A stretch of DNA of 64,000 nt from Citrobacter telavivensis. Lineage in GTDB: Bacteria > Pseudomonadota > Gammaproteobacteria > Enterobacterales > Enterobacteriaceae. Both the position numbers and the translations under genes were made by a program. The stretch spans positions 4,030,001 to 4,094,000 of the forward strand of contig CP045205.1 of NCBI GenBank assembly GCA_009363175.1, given 5' to 3'. Positions 35,670 through 44,738 of the stretch are shown in pieces. The notes under the pieces are model-generated. The model was given only the letters and a program-made list of their open reading frames with translations, had not been told where the DNA came from and ran no database searches. Every line of letters starts with the position of its first letter. Position 1 is the first letter of the stretch.

Positions 35670-36703
35670 ATGAAACACCTGCACTGGCACCCGATGGTCA
35701 GCCGTACCGCCTGTTAACCCTGCGCAATAGCGCAGGGATGGTGGTCACGCTGATGGACTGGGGTGCTACATTACTCTCGGCCCGCATTCCCCTTTCCGAC
35801 GGCTGTGTGCGTGAGGCGCTGCTGGGCTGTGCCAGTCCGGAGCATTATCAGGAGCAAGCGGCGTTTCTGGGTGCCTCAATTGGTCGTTACGCCAACCGTA
35901 TCGCCGACAGTCGCTACGTCCTCAACGGGGAAACGGTGACCCTGCAACCAAGCCAGGGCGTTAACCAGTTGCACGGTGGGCCGGACGGATTTGATAAACG
36001 CCGCTGGCAAATCGTTAACCATAACGAGCGTCAGGTTCTGTTTGCCATAAGCTCAGACGATGGCGATCAGGGGTTTCCGGGCAACCTTTGCGCCACGGTG
36101 CAGTATCGTCTGACCGATGACAACCGCATTTCCATTACCTATCGCGCGACGGTGGACAAGCCGTGTCCGGTGAATCTGACCAACCACGTCTACTTCAACC
36201 TCGACGGCGATCAGACCGACGTGCGCAACCACAAGTTGCAGCTTCTGGCGGATGAGTATCTGCCGGTTGATGAAGGCGGGATCCCACGCGATGGTCTGAA
36301 ACCGGTCGCCGGAACCTCATTTGATTTCCGCACCGCGAAAGTTATCGCCAGTGAGTTTCTTGCCGATGACGACCAGCGCAAAGTGAAGGGTTACGATCAC
36401 GCCTTCCTGTTGCAGGCACAAGGCGACAGTAAAAAGCCGGTTGCCCTGCTCTCTTCTGAGGACGGGAAGTTGCAGATGGAAGTCTACACTTCGGCCCCGG
36501 CGCTGCAATTTTACTCCGGTAACTTTCTCGGCGGCACCTCTTCACGCGGACCGAACGCCTACGGCGATTATCAGGGTCTGGCGCTGGAGAGTGAATTCCT
36601 GCCGGACAGCCCGAACCATCCGGAATGGCCACAGCCAGACTGCGTTCTGCGCCCCGGCGAAGAGTACACCAGCCTGACGGAATATCGCTTTATTCCTGTT
36701 TGA
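35663..36703 (+). CDS. galM: GalM, aldose 1-epimerase (mutarotase)
   Basis: Interconverts alpha and beta anomers of galactose so that GalK can act. It has 346 residues beginning with GTG (V/MLNETPALAPDGQPYRLL), with AGGAGCAGGA as ribosome site, as in E. coli. Motifs include GASIGRYANRIA, NQLHGGPDGFDKR with the active-site histidine, and LTNHVYFNL. Last gene of the gal operon; a REP unit follows. Confidence 0.97.
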   Translation: MLNETPALAPDGQPYRLLTLRNSAGMVVTLMDWGATLLSARIPLSDGCVREALLGCASPEHYQEQAAFLGASIGRYANRIADSRYVLNGETVTLQPSQGVNQLHGGPDGFDKRRWQIVNHNERQVLFAISSDDGDQGFPGNLCATVQYRLTDDNRISITYRATVDKPCPVNLTNHVYFNLDGDQTDVRNHKLQLLADEYLPVDEGGIPRDGLKPVAGTSFDFRTAKVIASEFLADDDQRKVKGYDHAFLLQAQGDSKKPVALLSSEDGKLQMEVYTSAPALQFYSGNFLGGTSSRGPNAYGDYQGLALESEFLPDSPNHPEWPQPDCVLRPGEEYTSLTEYRFIPV

Positions 36704-36718
36704 CGTAACATGTAACAT

Positions 36719-36747
36719 GCCCGATGGCGCAAGCTTATCGGGCCTAC
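36719..36747. repeat. REP element after galM
   Basis: GCCCGATGGCGC...GCTTATCGGGCCTAC, a single REP-type palindrome 15 bases after the galM stop. Confidence 0.85.
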
Positions 36748-36880
36748 AGAATCTGTTTTGCTCAAATCCCCACCACTCAAAGACAAAATCGCAACTCAGA
36801 GTTCACAAGAACCTTACACTGCTGCACTATTTTCGCTATGGTTATGCGTAAGCATTGCCGCTGACCTGTTACGGCAATAT

Positions 36881-36899
36881 AATGAGAATTATTATCATT
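36881..36899. promoter_or_regulatory. Fur box of gpmA
   Basis: AATGAGAATTATTATCATT agrees well with the 19-base Fur consensus and lies 24 bases before the gpmA start. gpmA is a known Fur target in E. coli. The site is also just ahead of a siderophore-type transporter gene pair on the other strand, but that pair is transcribed from its far end. Confidence 0.88.
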
Positions 36900-36923
36900 C
36901 GATAAAGCTTGAGGAGTGAGAGT

Positions 36924-37676
36924 ATGGCTGTAACTAAGCTGGTTCTGGTACGCCACGGCGAAAGCCAGTGGAACAATGAAAACCGCTTCACCGGTTGGTA
37001 CGACGTTGACCTGTCCGAGAAAGGCGTGGGCGAAGCGAAAGCGGCAGGCAAACTGCTGAAAGCTGAAGGCTATAGCTTCGATTTTGCTTATACCTCCGTG
37101 CTGAAACGTGCCATCCACACGCTGTGGAACGTACTGGATGAACTGGATCAGGCCTGGTTGCCGGTGGAGAAATCCTGGAAGCTGAACGAACGTCACTACG
37201 GTGCGTTGCAGGGTCTGAATAAAGCGGAAACCGCTGAAAAGTACGGTGACGAGCAGGTTAAACAGTGGCGTCGTGGTTTCGCGGTGACCCCGCCGGAACT
37301 GACCAAAGATGACGAGCGCTATCCGGGCCACGATCCGCGTTATGCCAAACTGACCGAAAAAGAGCTGCCGCTGACCGAAAGCCTGGCACTCACTATCGAT
37401 CGCGTTATCCCTTACTGGAATGACACCATTCTGCCACGCATGAAGAGCGGCGAGCGCGTAATCATCGCGGCGCACGGTAACTCCCTGCGCGCGCTGGTAA
37501 AATACCTCGATAACCTGAGCGAAGAAGAAATCCTCGAATTGAACATCCCAACCGGCGTACCGCTGGTGTATGAATTCGACGAAAACTTCAAGCCGCTCAA
37601 GCGCTACTATCTGGGTAATGCTGACGAGATCGCCGCAAAAGCCGCTGCCGTCGCCAACCAGGGTAAAGCGAAGTAA
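36924..37676 (+). CDS. gpmA: GpmA, 2,3-bisphosphoglycerate-dependent phosphoglycerate mutase
   Basis: Glycolytic interconversion of 3- and 2-phosphoglycerate through phosphohistidine H11 (LVRHGESQWN). It has 250 residues from the ATG at 36924 (MAVTKLVLVRHGE). An in-frame ATG five codons upstream overlaps the ribosome site GAGGAG and is less likely. The gene is monocistronic, with a Fur box upstream and a terminator downstream. Confidence 0.98.
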   Translation: MAVTKLVLVRHGESQWNNENRFTGWYDVDLSEKGVGEAKAAGKLLKAEGYSFDFAYTSVLKRAIHTLWNVLDELDQAWLPVEKSWKLNERHYGALQGLNKAETAEKYGDEQVKQWRRGFAVTPPELTKDDERYPGHDPRYAKLTEKELPLTESLALTIDRVIPYWNDTILPRMKSGERVIIAAHGNSLRALVKYLDNLSEEEILELNIPTGVPLVYEFDENFKPLKRYYLGNADEIAAKAAAVANQGKAK

Positions 37677-37682
37677 TCTGAA

Positions 37683-37717
37683 TGGCCCGGTGGCGAATGC
37701 TGACCGGGTCATTTTTC
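37683..37717 (+). terminator. Terminator after gpmA
   Basis: Stem TGGCCCGGT/ACCGGGTCA with a 12-base loop, then TTTTTCTT, running up to the stop codon of the convergent ABC ATPase gene. Confidence 0.85.
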
Positions 37718-38482
37718 TTAAACTCCAGTCACCCCATCCAGCACCACCTGCGCCCTGCCCTGCGAGCAGCGCTCCACGCGAGCCTGTACGTTATACACTT
37801 CCGCCAGACTTTCCGTGGTGATGACCTTTTCCGGCTCGCCGCTGGCGACCCGCTTTCCGGCTTTCAGCATCAGCACATGTTCACAATGGCGTAGCGCAAT
37901 ATTGATGTCATGTACTACCACCACCGTGACCATATTACGTAGCCGGGTTTCACGGCGAACGAGATCCATCACATGAAACTGGTAGTTCAGATCCAACGCG
38001 CTCAAAGGTTCATCGAGCAACAACAGCTCTGGACGGCGGATCAGCGATTGCGCCAGCCCCACAAGCTGCCGTTGCCCTCCCGAAAGCTGATCAAGATAGT
38101 GCAATGCCAGATGGGCAATCCCCAGTTGTTCGAGAATCGCCAGCACCTGTTCATCATCGCGTTTACCCAGCGCCCGCTGCGCGACATGGATCGACTCCAG
38201 AACATGCAAATGTACCCCTTGCGGCAGTGACTGGGGCAAAAACACGACGTTGGCGGCCCGCTCAGCCAGCGACAGCGCCGACAGGTTTTTTCCCCCAAGC
38301 ATCATCTCACCCTGCGCTTTACTCAATCCGGCCAGCGCGCGTAACAAGGTGGACTTCCCGCAGCCGTTCGGCCCCAGCAGCGCGGTAATTTTACCGCGCG
38401 GCAGTTCGTCGACATGAAGATCGTCAATCACCGGTCGTTTTGGGTAGCCCGCAGTGACGCCCCGCAGGATCAAGCCACTCAT
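37718..38482 (-). CDS. ABC transporter ATP-binding protein, FecE/BtuD type
   Basis: 254-residue ATPase of the iron-siderophore/cobalamin importer class. Walker A is GPNGCGKST, the signature is LSGGQRQLVGLAQSL, and Walker B is ELLLLDEPLSALD. It overlaps the permease gene by 4 bases, forming a two-gene unit. Salmonella carries, as I recall, a similar pair next to gpmA. No periplasmic binding protein or TonB receptor is encoded in the window, so the substrate cannot be named; ferric siderophore or heme are the likely options. Confidence 0.88.
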   Translation of the reverse strand: MSGLILRGVTAGYPKRPVIDDLHVDELPRGKITALLGPNGCGKSTLLRALAGLSKAQGEMMLGGKNLSALSLAERAANVVFLPQSLPQGVHLHVLESIHVAQRALGKRDDEQVLAILEQLGIAHLALHYLDQLSGGQRQLVGLAQSLIRRPELLLLDEPLSALDLNYQFHVMDLVRRETRLRNMVTVVVVHDINIALRHCEHVLMLKAGKRVASGEPEKVITTESLAEVYNVQARVERCSQGRAQVVLDGVTGV

Positions 38483-39546
38483 GACATGCTCCCCCGGTGG
38501 CGCAAAATAATGCTCAGAAAGAACGGGACGCCCACCAGCGAGGTGACAATGCCCACCGGAATGATGATACCGGGAAGGATGTTCTTCGAGGCGACAGAGG
38601 CCAGAGAGAGCACCAGCCCGCCCGTCAGGATGCTGCCAGGCAGATAGAAGCGGTGATCTTCACCAAACAGCAGACGTGAGATGTGCGGTGCCACCAGGCC
38701 GATGAAGCCAATCGGGCCGACGAAGGCCACTGAGAGTGCGGACAGCAGGCTGATGCGCAACAGCGACGACAGACGTAAGCGGCGTACGTCGATGCCAAAA
38801 CTCATCGCCCGATCCTCCCCCAGTCGCAGCGCGGTCAGTTGCCAGGCGCTGCGCATTGACCACGCGCCGACGCAGATAAACGCCAACGCCAGTACGGCCA
38901 GCTTTTCCCACGACGCCCGTGCCAGACTGCCCATTGTCCAGAACACCAGCCCCTGTAACGTATCCTCATCGGCCACAAACTGCATCATCGACACCAGCGC
39001 ATTAAAGGTAAACACCAGTGCAATACCAAACAGCACCACGCCAGAGGTCGCCACGCGGGTCCAGCGGGTTATGCCGTCGAGCAACAGTGCAGAGAGCAAC
39101 GCAAAAATGAAGGCATTTGCTGGAATGAACCACGCGTCAGGAATACCAGGAATGCCGATCCCCAGCACAATCGCCAGCGCCGCGCCAAATGCCGCTGCCG
39201 AAGAGACGCCCAACGTGAACGGACTCGCCAGCGGATTATTGAGGATGGTCTGCATCTCAGCCCCGGCCAGCCCCAGTGCCATGCCCACCAATAGCGCCAT
39301 GAGGGTGTAAGGCAGGCGGATTTCCCAGACGATAACCCGGGTGCCGCCGCTGGCGCTCATTGGATGAATCAGCGTTTGCCAGAGCTCGCCGATTGGCAAA
39401 CCTGACGGGCCAAGCGTGAAATCCAGCAACAGCGAGCCGACAATCGCCAGTACGCTCATCAGCACCAACAGCACACGCGTGCGGATGATCCTGCGATATT
39501 GCGCATTAATGGCATCATCAATGGGTGTCTGAGAAAGAAGAGACAT
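38479..39546 (-). CDS. ABC transporter permease, FecCD family
   Basis: Inner-membrane permease of 355 residues with about ten hydrophobic segments. The FecCD/BtuC family blocks are present (RLPYTLMALLVGMALGLAGAEMQTILNNPLASPFTLGVSSAAAFGAALA, given here only as landmarks LPYTL near the N-terminus, NNPLASPFTLG, and GPIGFIGLVAPHISR late). I chose the ATG at 39546, MSLLSQTPIDDAINAQY. It precedes and overlaps the ATPase gene. A single FecCD protein would act as a homodimer, like BtuC. Confidence 0.87.
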   Translation of the reverse strand: MSLLSQTPIDDAINAQYRRIIRTRVLLVLMSVLAIVGSLLLDFTLGPSGLPIGELWQTLIHPMSASGGTRVIVWEIRLPYTLMALLVGMALGLAGAEMQTILNNPLASPFTLGVSSAAAFGAALAIVLGIGIPGIPDAWFIPANAFIFALLSALLLDGITRWTRVATSGVVLFGIALVFTFNALVSMMQFVADEDTLQGLVFWTMGSLARASWEKLAVLALAFICVGAWSMRSAWQLTALRLGEDRAMSFGIDVRRLRLSSLLRISLLSALSVAFVGPIGFIGLVAPHISRLLFGEDHRFYLPGSILTGGLVLSLASVASKNILPGIIIPVGIVTSLVGVPFFLSIILRHRGSMS

Positions 39547-39647
39547 AGCGGGTAACGGGAGTTGGCGAATGAAGGCCGAATTATAGCGCACTTGCCACAC
39601 GCTATATAAGAAATTATATCTCGATAGATTGTTAGACGACGAAGAGA

Positions 39648-39679
39648 CAAAAAAGCCGACTCCTGGAGTCGGCTTTTCA
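39648..39679 (-). terminator. Terminator after aroG
   Basis: Stem AGCCGACTCC/GGAGTCGGCT with a one-base or no loop, then TTTTTTGTC on the minus strand. It also has T after the stem on the plus strand, so it may work both ways. Confidence 0.9.
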
Positions 39680-39692
39680 GGTTTAGGACGTT

Positions 39693-40745
39693 TTATCCGC
39701 GACGCGCTTTTACCGCATCCGCGAGTTGGCGCAGGATAGTGTCGGTATCTTCCCAGTTAATACAGGCATCGGTAATGCTTTTCCCGTACACCAGCGGTTC
39801 ACCACTGTCCGGATTCTGATTACCTTCAACCAAATGGCTTTCAATCATCACGCCCATAATGGCTGTCTCACCGTTGGCGATTTGCTGACACACATCGGCC
39901 CCGACTTCCATCTGCTTTTTAAACTGCTTACAGGAGTTGGCATGGCTGAAATCAATCATGATTTGCGCAGGCAGACCCGCTTTCGCCAGACCTTCTTTCA
40001 CCACCGCTACGTGTGCAGCGCTGTAGTTCGGCTCTTTGCCGCCGCGCAGAATGATATGGCAGTCGCCGTTACCGCTGGTGTTCACAATGGCGGAGTGACC
40101 CCATTTGGTGACCGAGAGGAAGCAGTGTGGCGCACCGGCAGCGTTAATGGCATCAATCGCCACTTTGATGGTGCCATCGGTACCGTTCTTGAAGCCAACC
40201 GGACAGGAGAGACCCGACGCCAGCTCACGGTGAACCTGAGATTCTGTGGTACGCGCGCCAATCGCGCCCCAGCTCATCATGTCCGCCAGATATTGCGGGG
40301 TAATCATATCGAGGAATTCACCAGCCGTCGGCAGGCCGCTGTCATTGATATCCAGCAGCAGCTTACGCGCAATACGCAGACCGTCATTAATCTGGAAGCT
40401 GTTATCCATGTGTGGATCGTTAATCAGCCCTTTCCAGCCAACGGTCGTACGCGGTTTCTCAAAGTAGACACGCATGACGATTTCCAGCTCGCCTTTCAGT
40501 GCTTCGCGCAGCGCCAGCAGGCGACCCGCGTACTCTTTCGCCGCGACGGGATCATGAATTGAGCACGGCCCAATCACCACCAGCAGGCGATCGTCATTCC
40601 CTTTCAAAATTTTGTGAATGGCTTTACGCGCATGGGCAACCGTGTTGGCGGCATTTTCTGTAGCGGGGAATTTTTCCAGCAGTGCGACAGGGGGTAATAA
40701 CTCGTTGATCTCTTTAATACGTAAATCGTCGTTCTGATAATTCAT
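39693..40745 (-). CDS. aroG: AroG, phenylalanine-sensitive DAHP synthase
   Basis: First enzyme of the shikimate pathway: condenses phosphoenolpyruvate with erythrose-4-phosphate. It has 350 residues beginning MNYQNDDLRIKEINELLPPVAL, as E. coli AroG. The blocks GPCSIHDP and KPRTTVGWKG are present. It is monocistronic, with a perfect TyrR box upstream and a terminator downstream. Confidence 0.99.
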   Translation of the reverse strand: MNYQNDDLRIKEINELLPPVALLEKFPATENAANTVAHARKAIHKILKGNDDRLLVVIGPCSIHDPVAAKEYAGRLLALREALKGELEIVMRVYFEKPRTTVGWKGLINDPHMDNSFQINDGLRIARKLLLDINDSGLPTAGEFLDMITPQYLADMMSWGAIGARTTESQVHRELASGLSCPVGFKNGTDGTIKVAIDAINAAGAPHCFLSVTKWGHSAIVNTSGNGDCHIILRGGKEPNYSAAHVAVVKEGLAKAGLPAQIMIDFSHANSCKQFKKQMEVGADVCQQIANGETAIMGVMIESHLVEGNQNPDSGEPLVYGKSITDACINWEDTDTILRQLADAVKARRG

Positions 40746-41062
40746 GATTATTCCAGCGTTGCCATACTTATCTAAATGAATGCAATCCCTCCAATCTATA
40801 TCCTCAGTCTAAAAGTGTAAACGGGCTTTTACACTTCGGACGGATTAATCCTGGAATTTAGCTGAAAAACGCCAGAAAGTAGCGGGAAACGAGATCTAAC
40901 CTACAATTTTTAACTACAACCACTCTGTTTGTGAATTTTTTCAAGATTCTCTACTGAGCTATTGTGCTCATCTGGGATCTTCAACCATTGCCTGACCCTT
41001 TGACTGGCATATGCACTGTTGGAAGACGTTATCCGACATCTCAACCAAAACAGGAGCATCTT
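40746..41062. promoter_or_regulatory. Divergent aroG/ybgS promoter region
   Basis: A 317-base gap without a gene. The aroG half holds the TyrR box at 40816-40833. The ybgS half contains TTGCCTGACCCTTTG and a CATATGCACT stretch that may be promoter parts, followed by the CAGGAG ribosome site of ybgS. No further structure is clear. Confidence 0.5.
40816..40833. promoter_or_regulatory. TyrR box of aroG
   Basis: TGTAAACGGGCTTTTACA fits the TyrR consensus TGTAAA-N6-TTTACA exactly. It lies 71 bases upstream of the aroG ATG, where TyrR with phenylalanine or tryptophan represses aroG in E. coli. Confidence 0.92.
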
Positions 41063-41437
41063 ATGAAAATGACAAAATTGGCTTCACTTTTTTTGACCGC
41101 CACGCTCAGCCTCGCCAGCAGCGCTGCACTGGCCGCCGAATCCAACACCCAGAGCAATAATGGCCAGGCGAACGCCGCCGCCGACGCCGGCCAGGTTGCC
41201 CCGGATGCAAAAGAAAACGTCGCCCCGAATAATGTCGATAACGACAACATCAACTCTGGCGGCACGATGCTGCATCCAAATGGCTCATCCATGAATCAGG
41301 AGGGAATGACCCAGGATGAAGTACACAAAAACACAATGTGTAAGGACGGGCGCTGCCCGGACATGAACAAAAAAGTGGAAACCGGTGATGGTATGAACAA
41401 CGATGTTGATAGCAAAACCGATGGTACCACCCAGTAA
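41063..41437 (+). CDS. ybgS: YbgS, small secreted protein of unknown function
   Basis: 124-residue protein with a clear signal peptide (MKMTKLASLFLTATLSLASSAALAAE, cleavage near residue 24-25). A polar, asparagine- and aspartate-rich mature part follows with only two cysteines (CKDGRC), which could form a disulfide in the periplasm. It matches E. coli YbgS. The ATG at 41063 follows CAGGAG. Function is not known. Confidence 0.93.
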   Translation: MKMTKLASLFLTATLSLASSAALAAESNTQSNNGQANAAADAGQVAPDAKENVAPNNVDNDNINSGGTMLHPNGSSMNQEGMTQDEVHKNTMCKDGRCPDMNKKVETGDGMNNDVDSKTDGTTQ

Positions 41438-41491
41438 AACTGAAAACCGGACTAATAATGGGAGAGCGCTGGCTCTCCTCTGATTGCAGAC

Positions 41492-41525
41492 AAAGAAGGA
41501 AAAAGCGTGGTTTTTTCCTTCTTTA
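41492..41525 (+). terminator. Hairpin after ybgS
   Basis: Stem AAAGAAGGAAAAA/TTTTTTCCTTCTTT with a short GCGTGG loop, 55 bases after the ybgS stop. The T-rich distal arm could serve for termination. Confidence 0.6.
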
Positions 41526-41622
41526 TGGTTATCAGCCGAAAATCAATAAATTGATTTTTCCGTTTTTTAATTAGGCGATCTCTGCTTGTCCGGTATCGGC
41601 ATGAGGTTGGTCAACACTTTCG

Positions 41623-41650
41623 GGAGAGCCCTGGCTCTCCTTTTTATTTT
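41623..41650 (+). terminator. Terminator upstream of zitB
   Basis: Stem GGGAGAGCC/GGCTCTCC followed by TTTTTATTTTATT. A second copy of the same GGAGAGC/GCTCTCC stem without a T-run sits at 41460-41478, so the element is duplicated in this gap. Confidence 0.8.
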
Positions 41651-41711
41651 ATTCGTCCAGAAACGGTATGATGTCATACAGTTAAGATAAGAATAACCAA
41701 GGGATGACATT

Positions 41712-42653
41712 ATGGCGCACTCACACTCTCATTCTGCCCCGCACCTGCCCGAGGATGGCAACGCCCGCCGACTGCTGCTCGCATTTTGCATCACGGCGGG
41801 CTTTATGTTGCTGGAGGTAGTGGGAGGAATTTTATCCGGATCGCTGGCGCTACTCGCCGATGCCGGACATATGCTGACCGATGCCGCCGCGCTGTTGTTT
41901 GCACTACTGGCCGTCCAGTTTGCCCGCCGACCACCAACTATCCGCCACACCTTCGGCTGGCTGAGGCTGACAACGCTGGCCGCCTTCGTCAACGCGATTG
42001 CGCTGGTGGTCATTACGATTTTAATCGTCTGGGAGGCGATTGAGCGCTTCTACACGCCGCGTCCGGTGGCAGGCGGTATGATGATGATCATCGCCGTCGC
42101 TGGCTTGCTGGCAAACATCTTTGCCTTCTGGATCCTGCATCGTGGCAGCGAAGAAAAGAACCTCAACGTACGCGCTGCGGCACTGCATGTGATGGGCGAT
42201 TTACTGGGGTCGGTCGGGGCTATCATCGCGGCGGTAATTATTATCTGGACCGGCTGGACGCCCGCTGACCCGATTCTGTCAATACTGGTCTCGCTGCTGG
42301 TTCTGCGGAGCGCGTGGCGCTTATTGAAAGATAGCGTGAATGAGTTACTGGAAGGTGCCCCGGTTTCGCTGGATATCGCTGCCCTGCAACGCCACCTCAG
42401 CCGGGAGCTTCCCGAAGTGCGTAATGTCCATCACGTGCACGTGTGGATGGTGGGTGAAAAACCGGTCATGACCCTGCATGTACAGGTGATTCCGCCGCAC
42501 GATCATGACGGGCTACTGGAACGCATCCAGCACTTTCTGATTCATCATTACCAGATTGAACACGCCACCATTCAGATGGAATATCAGCCCTGTCACGGAC
42601 CGGACTGCGATCTGAATCAGAAGGCATCCGGTCATTCACATCATCACCACTAA
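41712..42653 (+). CDS. zitB: ZitB, zinc exporter of the cation diffusion facilitator family
   Basis: Inner-membrane zinc/proton antiporter of 313 residues with histidine-rich ends (MAHSHSHSAPH and HSHHHH). It has six hydrophobic segments and the metal-site motif LLADAGHMLTDAAALL. A C-terminal cytosolic domain follows (HHVHVWMVGEKPVMTLHVQV). Its end overlaps the convergent pnuC end by 4 bases, as tight as in E. coli. Confidence 0.97.
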   Translation: MAHSHSHSAPHLPEDGNARRLLLAFCITAGFMLLEVVGGILSGSLALLADAGHMLTDAAALLFALLAVQFARRPPTIRHTFGWLRLTTLAAFVNAIALVVITILIVWEAIERFYTPRPVAGGMMMIIAVAGLLANIFAFWILHRGSEEKNLNVRAAALHVMGDLLGSVGAIIAAVIIIWTGWTPADPILSILVSLLVLRSAWRLLKDSVNELLEGAPVSLDIAALQRHLSRELPEVRNVHHVHVWMVGEKPVMTLHVQVIPPHDHDGLLERIQHFLIHHYQIEHATIQMEYQPCHGPDCDLNQKASGHSHHHH

Positions 42654-43369
42654 TGGGACAGCGCGTGCGAGCCTCGTTCGCGTGCGCTGTTAATCCACAT
42701 CCTGCTGCCGTTGAGCGCAATGAAGGTCAGGATCAAGTACTCCAGCGACATCGCATAAACCCCCTGCAGGGCAAAGATCACGACGCTAATCACATTGATA
42801 ACCACCCACAACAGCCAGTTCTCGACGTATTTGCGAGTCATCAGGATCATCGCCACAATCGATAGCACCATCATACAGGAATCCCAGAACGGGAAGGCAT
42901 CTGGCTGCAATTCCGGGACGGCGACCTGCAAGCCCAGCATCTGCATGAGCGTCACCGCAATGCGGGTCAAAAAGGCAAAAACCGGGTCGATATAAACCGT
43001 CATCAAACCGATCGCCACCACGCAAACCGCCAGCCAGCCCAGCGCCTTAGGCAGGGGCAGCCAGCGAATTTTGAGTTCCGCCTCGTTCTGCGTGGTCTGC
43101 CGCGACCAGGCGTACCAGCCGTAAATGTTGGCAGCGAAGAAGAAAAGTTGCAGCAGTAGGCTGGCGTAGAGTTGGATCTGAAAAAAGATGATCGCAAACA
43201 GCGTGACGTTAATCAGGCCGAAAGCGTAGTTGCTGATCTTCTCCATGCTGGCAAGGCCAATACACAGCAAACCGGCGATGGTGCCCACCGCTTCGATCCA
43301 TGACAGATCGTACCCCCCTGCGCCGATTGGAATATGTACCAGAATGTTCTGCGTGCTAAAAAAGTCCAT
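42650..43369 (-). CDS. pnuC: PnuC, nicotinamide riboside transporter
   Basis: Seven-helix SWEET-like membrane channel for nicotinamide riboside, driven by intracellular phosphorylation by NadR. It has 239 residues. The NR-site region WAAN/FFFAANIYGWYAW is seen, and NWLLWVVINVISVVIFALQGVY is late. It follows nadA by 25 bases and is part of the NadR-controlled nadA-pnuC operon. Confidence 0.97.
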   Translation of the reverse strand: MDFFSTQNILVHIPIGAGGYDLSWIEAVGTIAGLLCIGLASMEKISNYAFGLINVTLFAIIFFQIQLYASLLLQLFFFAANIYGWYAWSRQTTQNEAELKIRWLPLPKALGWLAVCVVAIGLMTVYIDPVFAFLTRIAVTLMQMLGLQVAVPELQPDAFPFWDSCMMVLSIVAMILMTRKYVENWLLWVVINVISVVIFALQGVYAMSLEYLILTFIALNGSRMWINSARERGSHALSH

Positions 43370-43394
43370 CTTTTCCCCCAGAGCGTTTGATTAT

Positions 43395-44438
43395 CTACGC
43401 ACGTAGTGTAGCCGCAAATTTCAGCATGCGGTTTAACGGCACGAGTGCGCCTTCTCGCAGCGCCTCATCAACGTGTATCTCATGGGTCTTCCCACCCTGC
43501 TCCAGGCCTTCAGCGATCGCTCTGAGGCCGTTCATCGCCATCCACGGACAGTGCGCACAGCTGCGGCAGGTGGCCCCTTCACCGGCAGTGGGGGCTTCCA
43601 GCAACTCTTTGCCCGGTACCGCCTGCTGCATTTTGTAGAAAATACCCCGATCGGTGGCGACAATAAGTTGCTGATGCGGCAGGGTTTTAGCTGCATTAAT
43701 GAGCTGACTGGTCGAACCGACGGCATCGGCCATGTCCACTATCGACTGTGGTGATTCCGGATGAACCAGGATCGCGGCATCCGGGTATAGCCCTTTCATG
43801 CGGCTCAGCGCCTGCGTTTTGAACTCATCATGGACGATGCATGCTCCCTGCCAGCAGAGGACATCCGCCCCCGTCTGCTTCTGGACATATTTCCCGAGAT
43901 GGCGATCCGGTGCCCAGATGATTTTTTCACCCAAACTATCCAGATGCTCAATCAGTTCAACCGCAATGCTGGACGTCACCACCCAGTCGGCGCGGGCCTT
44001 AACCGCCGCGGAGGTATTCGCGTAGACCACGACAGTGCGATCCGGATGGGCATCGCAGAACGCGCTGAACGCGTCAATCGGACAGCCGAGATCTAACGAG
44101 CATTCCGCCTCAAGGGTTGGCATTAAAATGGTTTTTTCCGGGCTGAGGATTTTGGCCGTCTCGCCCATAAAGCGAACCCCTGCGACAAGCAGCGTGGAGG
44201 CGGGATGATTCGCGCCAAAGCGGGCCATCTCCAGTGAATCAGAGATACAACCGCCGGTCTCTTCAGCCAGTTGCTGGATTTCAGGGTCGGTGTAATAGTG
44301 CGCAACCATCACTGCATCACGCTCCTTCAGCAGGCGCTTGATCTTTTCGCGGTAGAACGCCTTTTCATCGGCGCTCAGCGGTACCGGCTTCGGGGGAAAC
44401 GGATAGATTGCGGCTTCAGGGTCAAACATCACGCTCAT
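43395..44438 (-). CDS. nadA: NadA, quinolinate synthase
   Basis: 4Fe-4S enzyme that condenses iminoaspartate with dihydroxyacetone phosphate to quinolinate for NAD synthesis. It has 347 residues from MSVMFDPEAAIYPFPPKP. I prefer the second of two adjacent ATG codons because it is better spaced from GAGAAAG and matches E. coli. The cluster cysteines are in ECSLDLGC, CWQGAC and the CRSCAHC region. Confidence 0.97.
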   Translation of the reverse strand: MSVMFDPEAAIYPFPPKPVPLSADEKAFYREKIKRLLKERDAVMVAHYYTDPEIQQLAEETGGCISDSLEMARFGANHPASTLLVAGVRFMGETAKILSPEKTILMPTLEAECSLDLGCPIDAFSAFCDAHPDRTVVVYANTSAAVKARADWVVTSSIAVELIEHLDSLGEKIIWAPDRHLGKYVQKQTGADVLCWQGACIVHDEFKTQALSRMKGLYPDAAILVHPESPQSIVDMADAVGSTSQLINAAKTLPHQQLIVATDRGIFYKMQQAVPGKELLEAPTAGEGATCRSCAHCPWMAMNGLRAIAEGLEQGGKTHEIHVDEALREGALVPLNRMLKFAATLRA

Positions 44439-44511
44439 CATGCTTTCTCGTTTTACTGGCTTAACGAAACAACCGACTTAAGGCGCGATGCATGCCATGT
44501 TCGGTCATATT

Positions 44512-44529
44512 TGTTTTATATGCTAAACA
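44512..44529. promoter_or_regulatory. NadR operator of nadA-pnuC
   Basis: TGTTTTATATGCTAAACA is close to the NadR box TGTTTA-N6-TAAACA, with one mismatch. It lies 74 bases upstream of the nadA start. Confidence 0.75.
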
Positions 44530-44575
44530 AGATAGCGGATTGAGCGGCAAAAGTCACAACAATTGCGCTTGCTAA

Positions 44576-44670
44576 CGCCGGATGGCGACTGACGTCTTAT
44601 CCGGCCTGCAAGGGCGTAGCCATTGACCAGATCAATCATTGTAGGCCTGATAAGCGAAGCGCCATCAGGC
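44576..44670. repeat. Inverted REP pair (BIME)
   Basis: GCCGGATGGCGACTGACG...CTTATCCGGCCTGC (44576-44608) and GTAGGCCTGATAAGCG...GCCATCAGGC (44641-44670) are oppositely oriented REP units separated by about 32 bases. Confidence 0.88.
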
Positions 44671-44707
44671 ATGACACAGGTTCGAATCATTAAATTCTGC
44701 GCATAGC

Positions 44708-44736
44708 AAAAAGGCGCCGCCAGCGCCCTCTTTTAC
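44708..44736 (-). terminator. Second (degenerate) terminator downstream of the tRNA operon
   Basis: AAAAAGGCGCCGCCAGCGCCCTCTTTTA. On the minus strand GGGCGC pairs with GCGCC, followed by TTTTTGC. It is a duplicate of the hairpin at 44866-44893. Confidence 0.7.
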
Positions 44737-44738
44737 AC

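Noticed and set aside
36777..37712. 311-codon reading frame opposite gpmA
   Set aside because: It lies antisense to the well-supported gpmA and reads through its Fur box; it is a by-product of codon bias.
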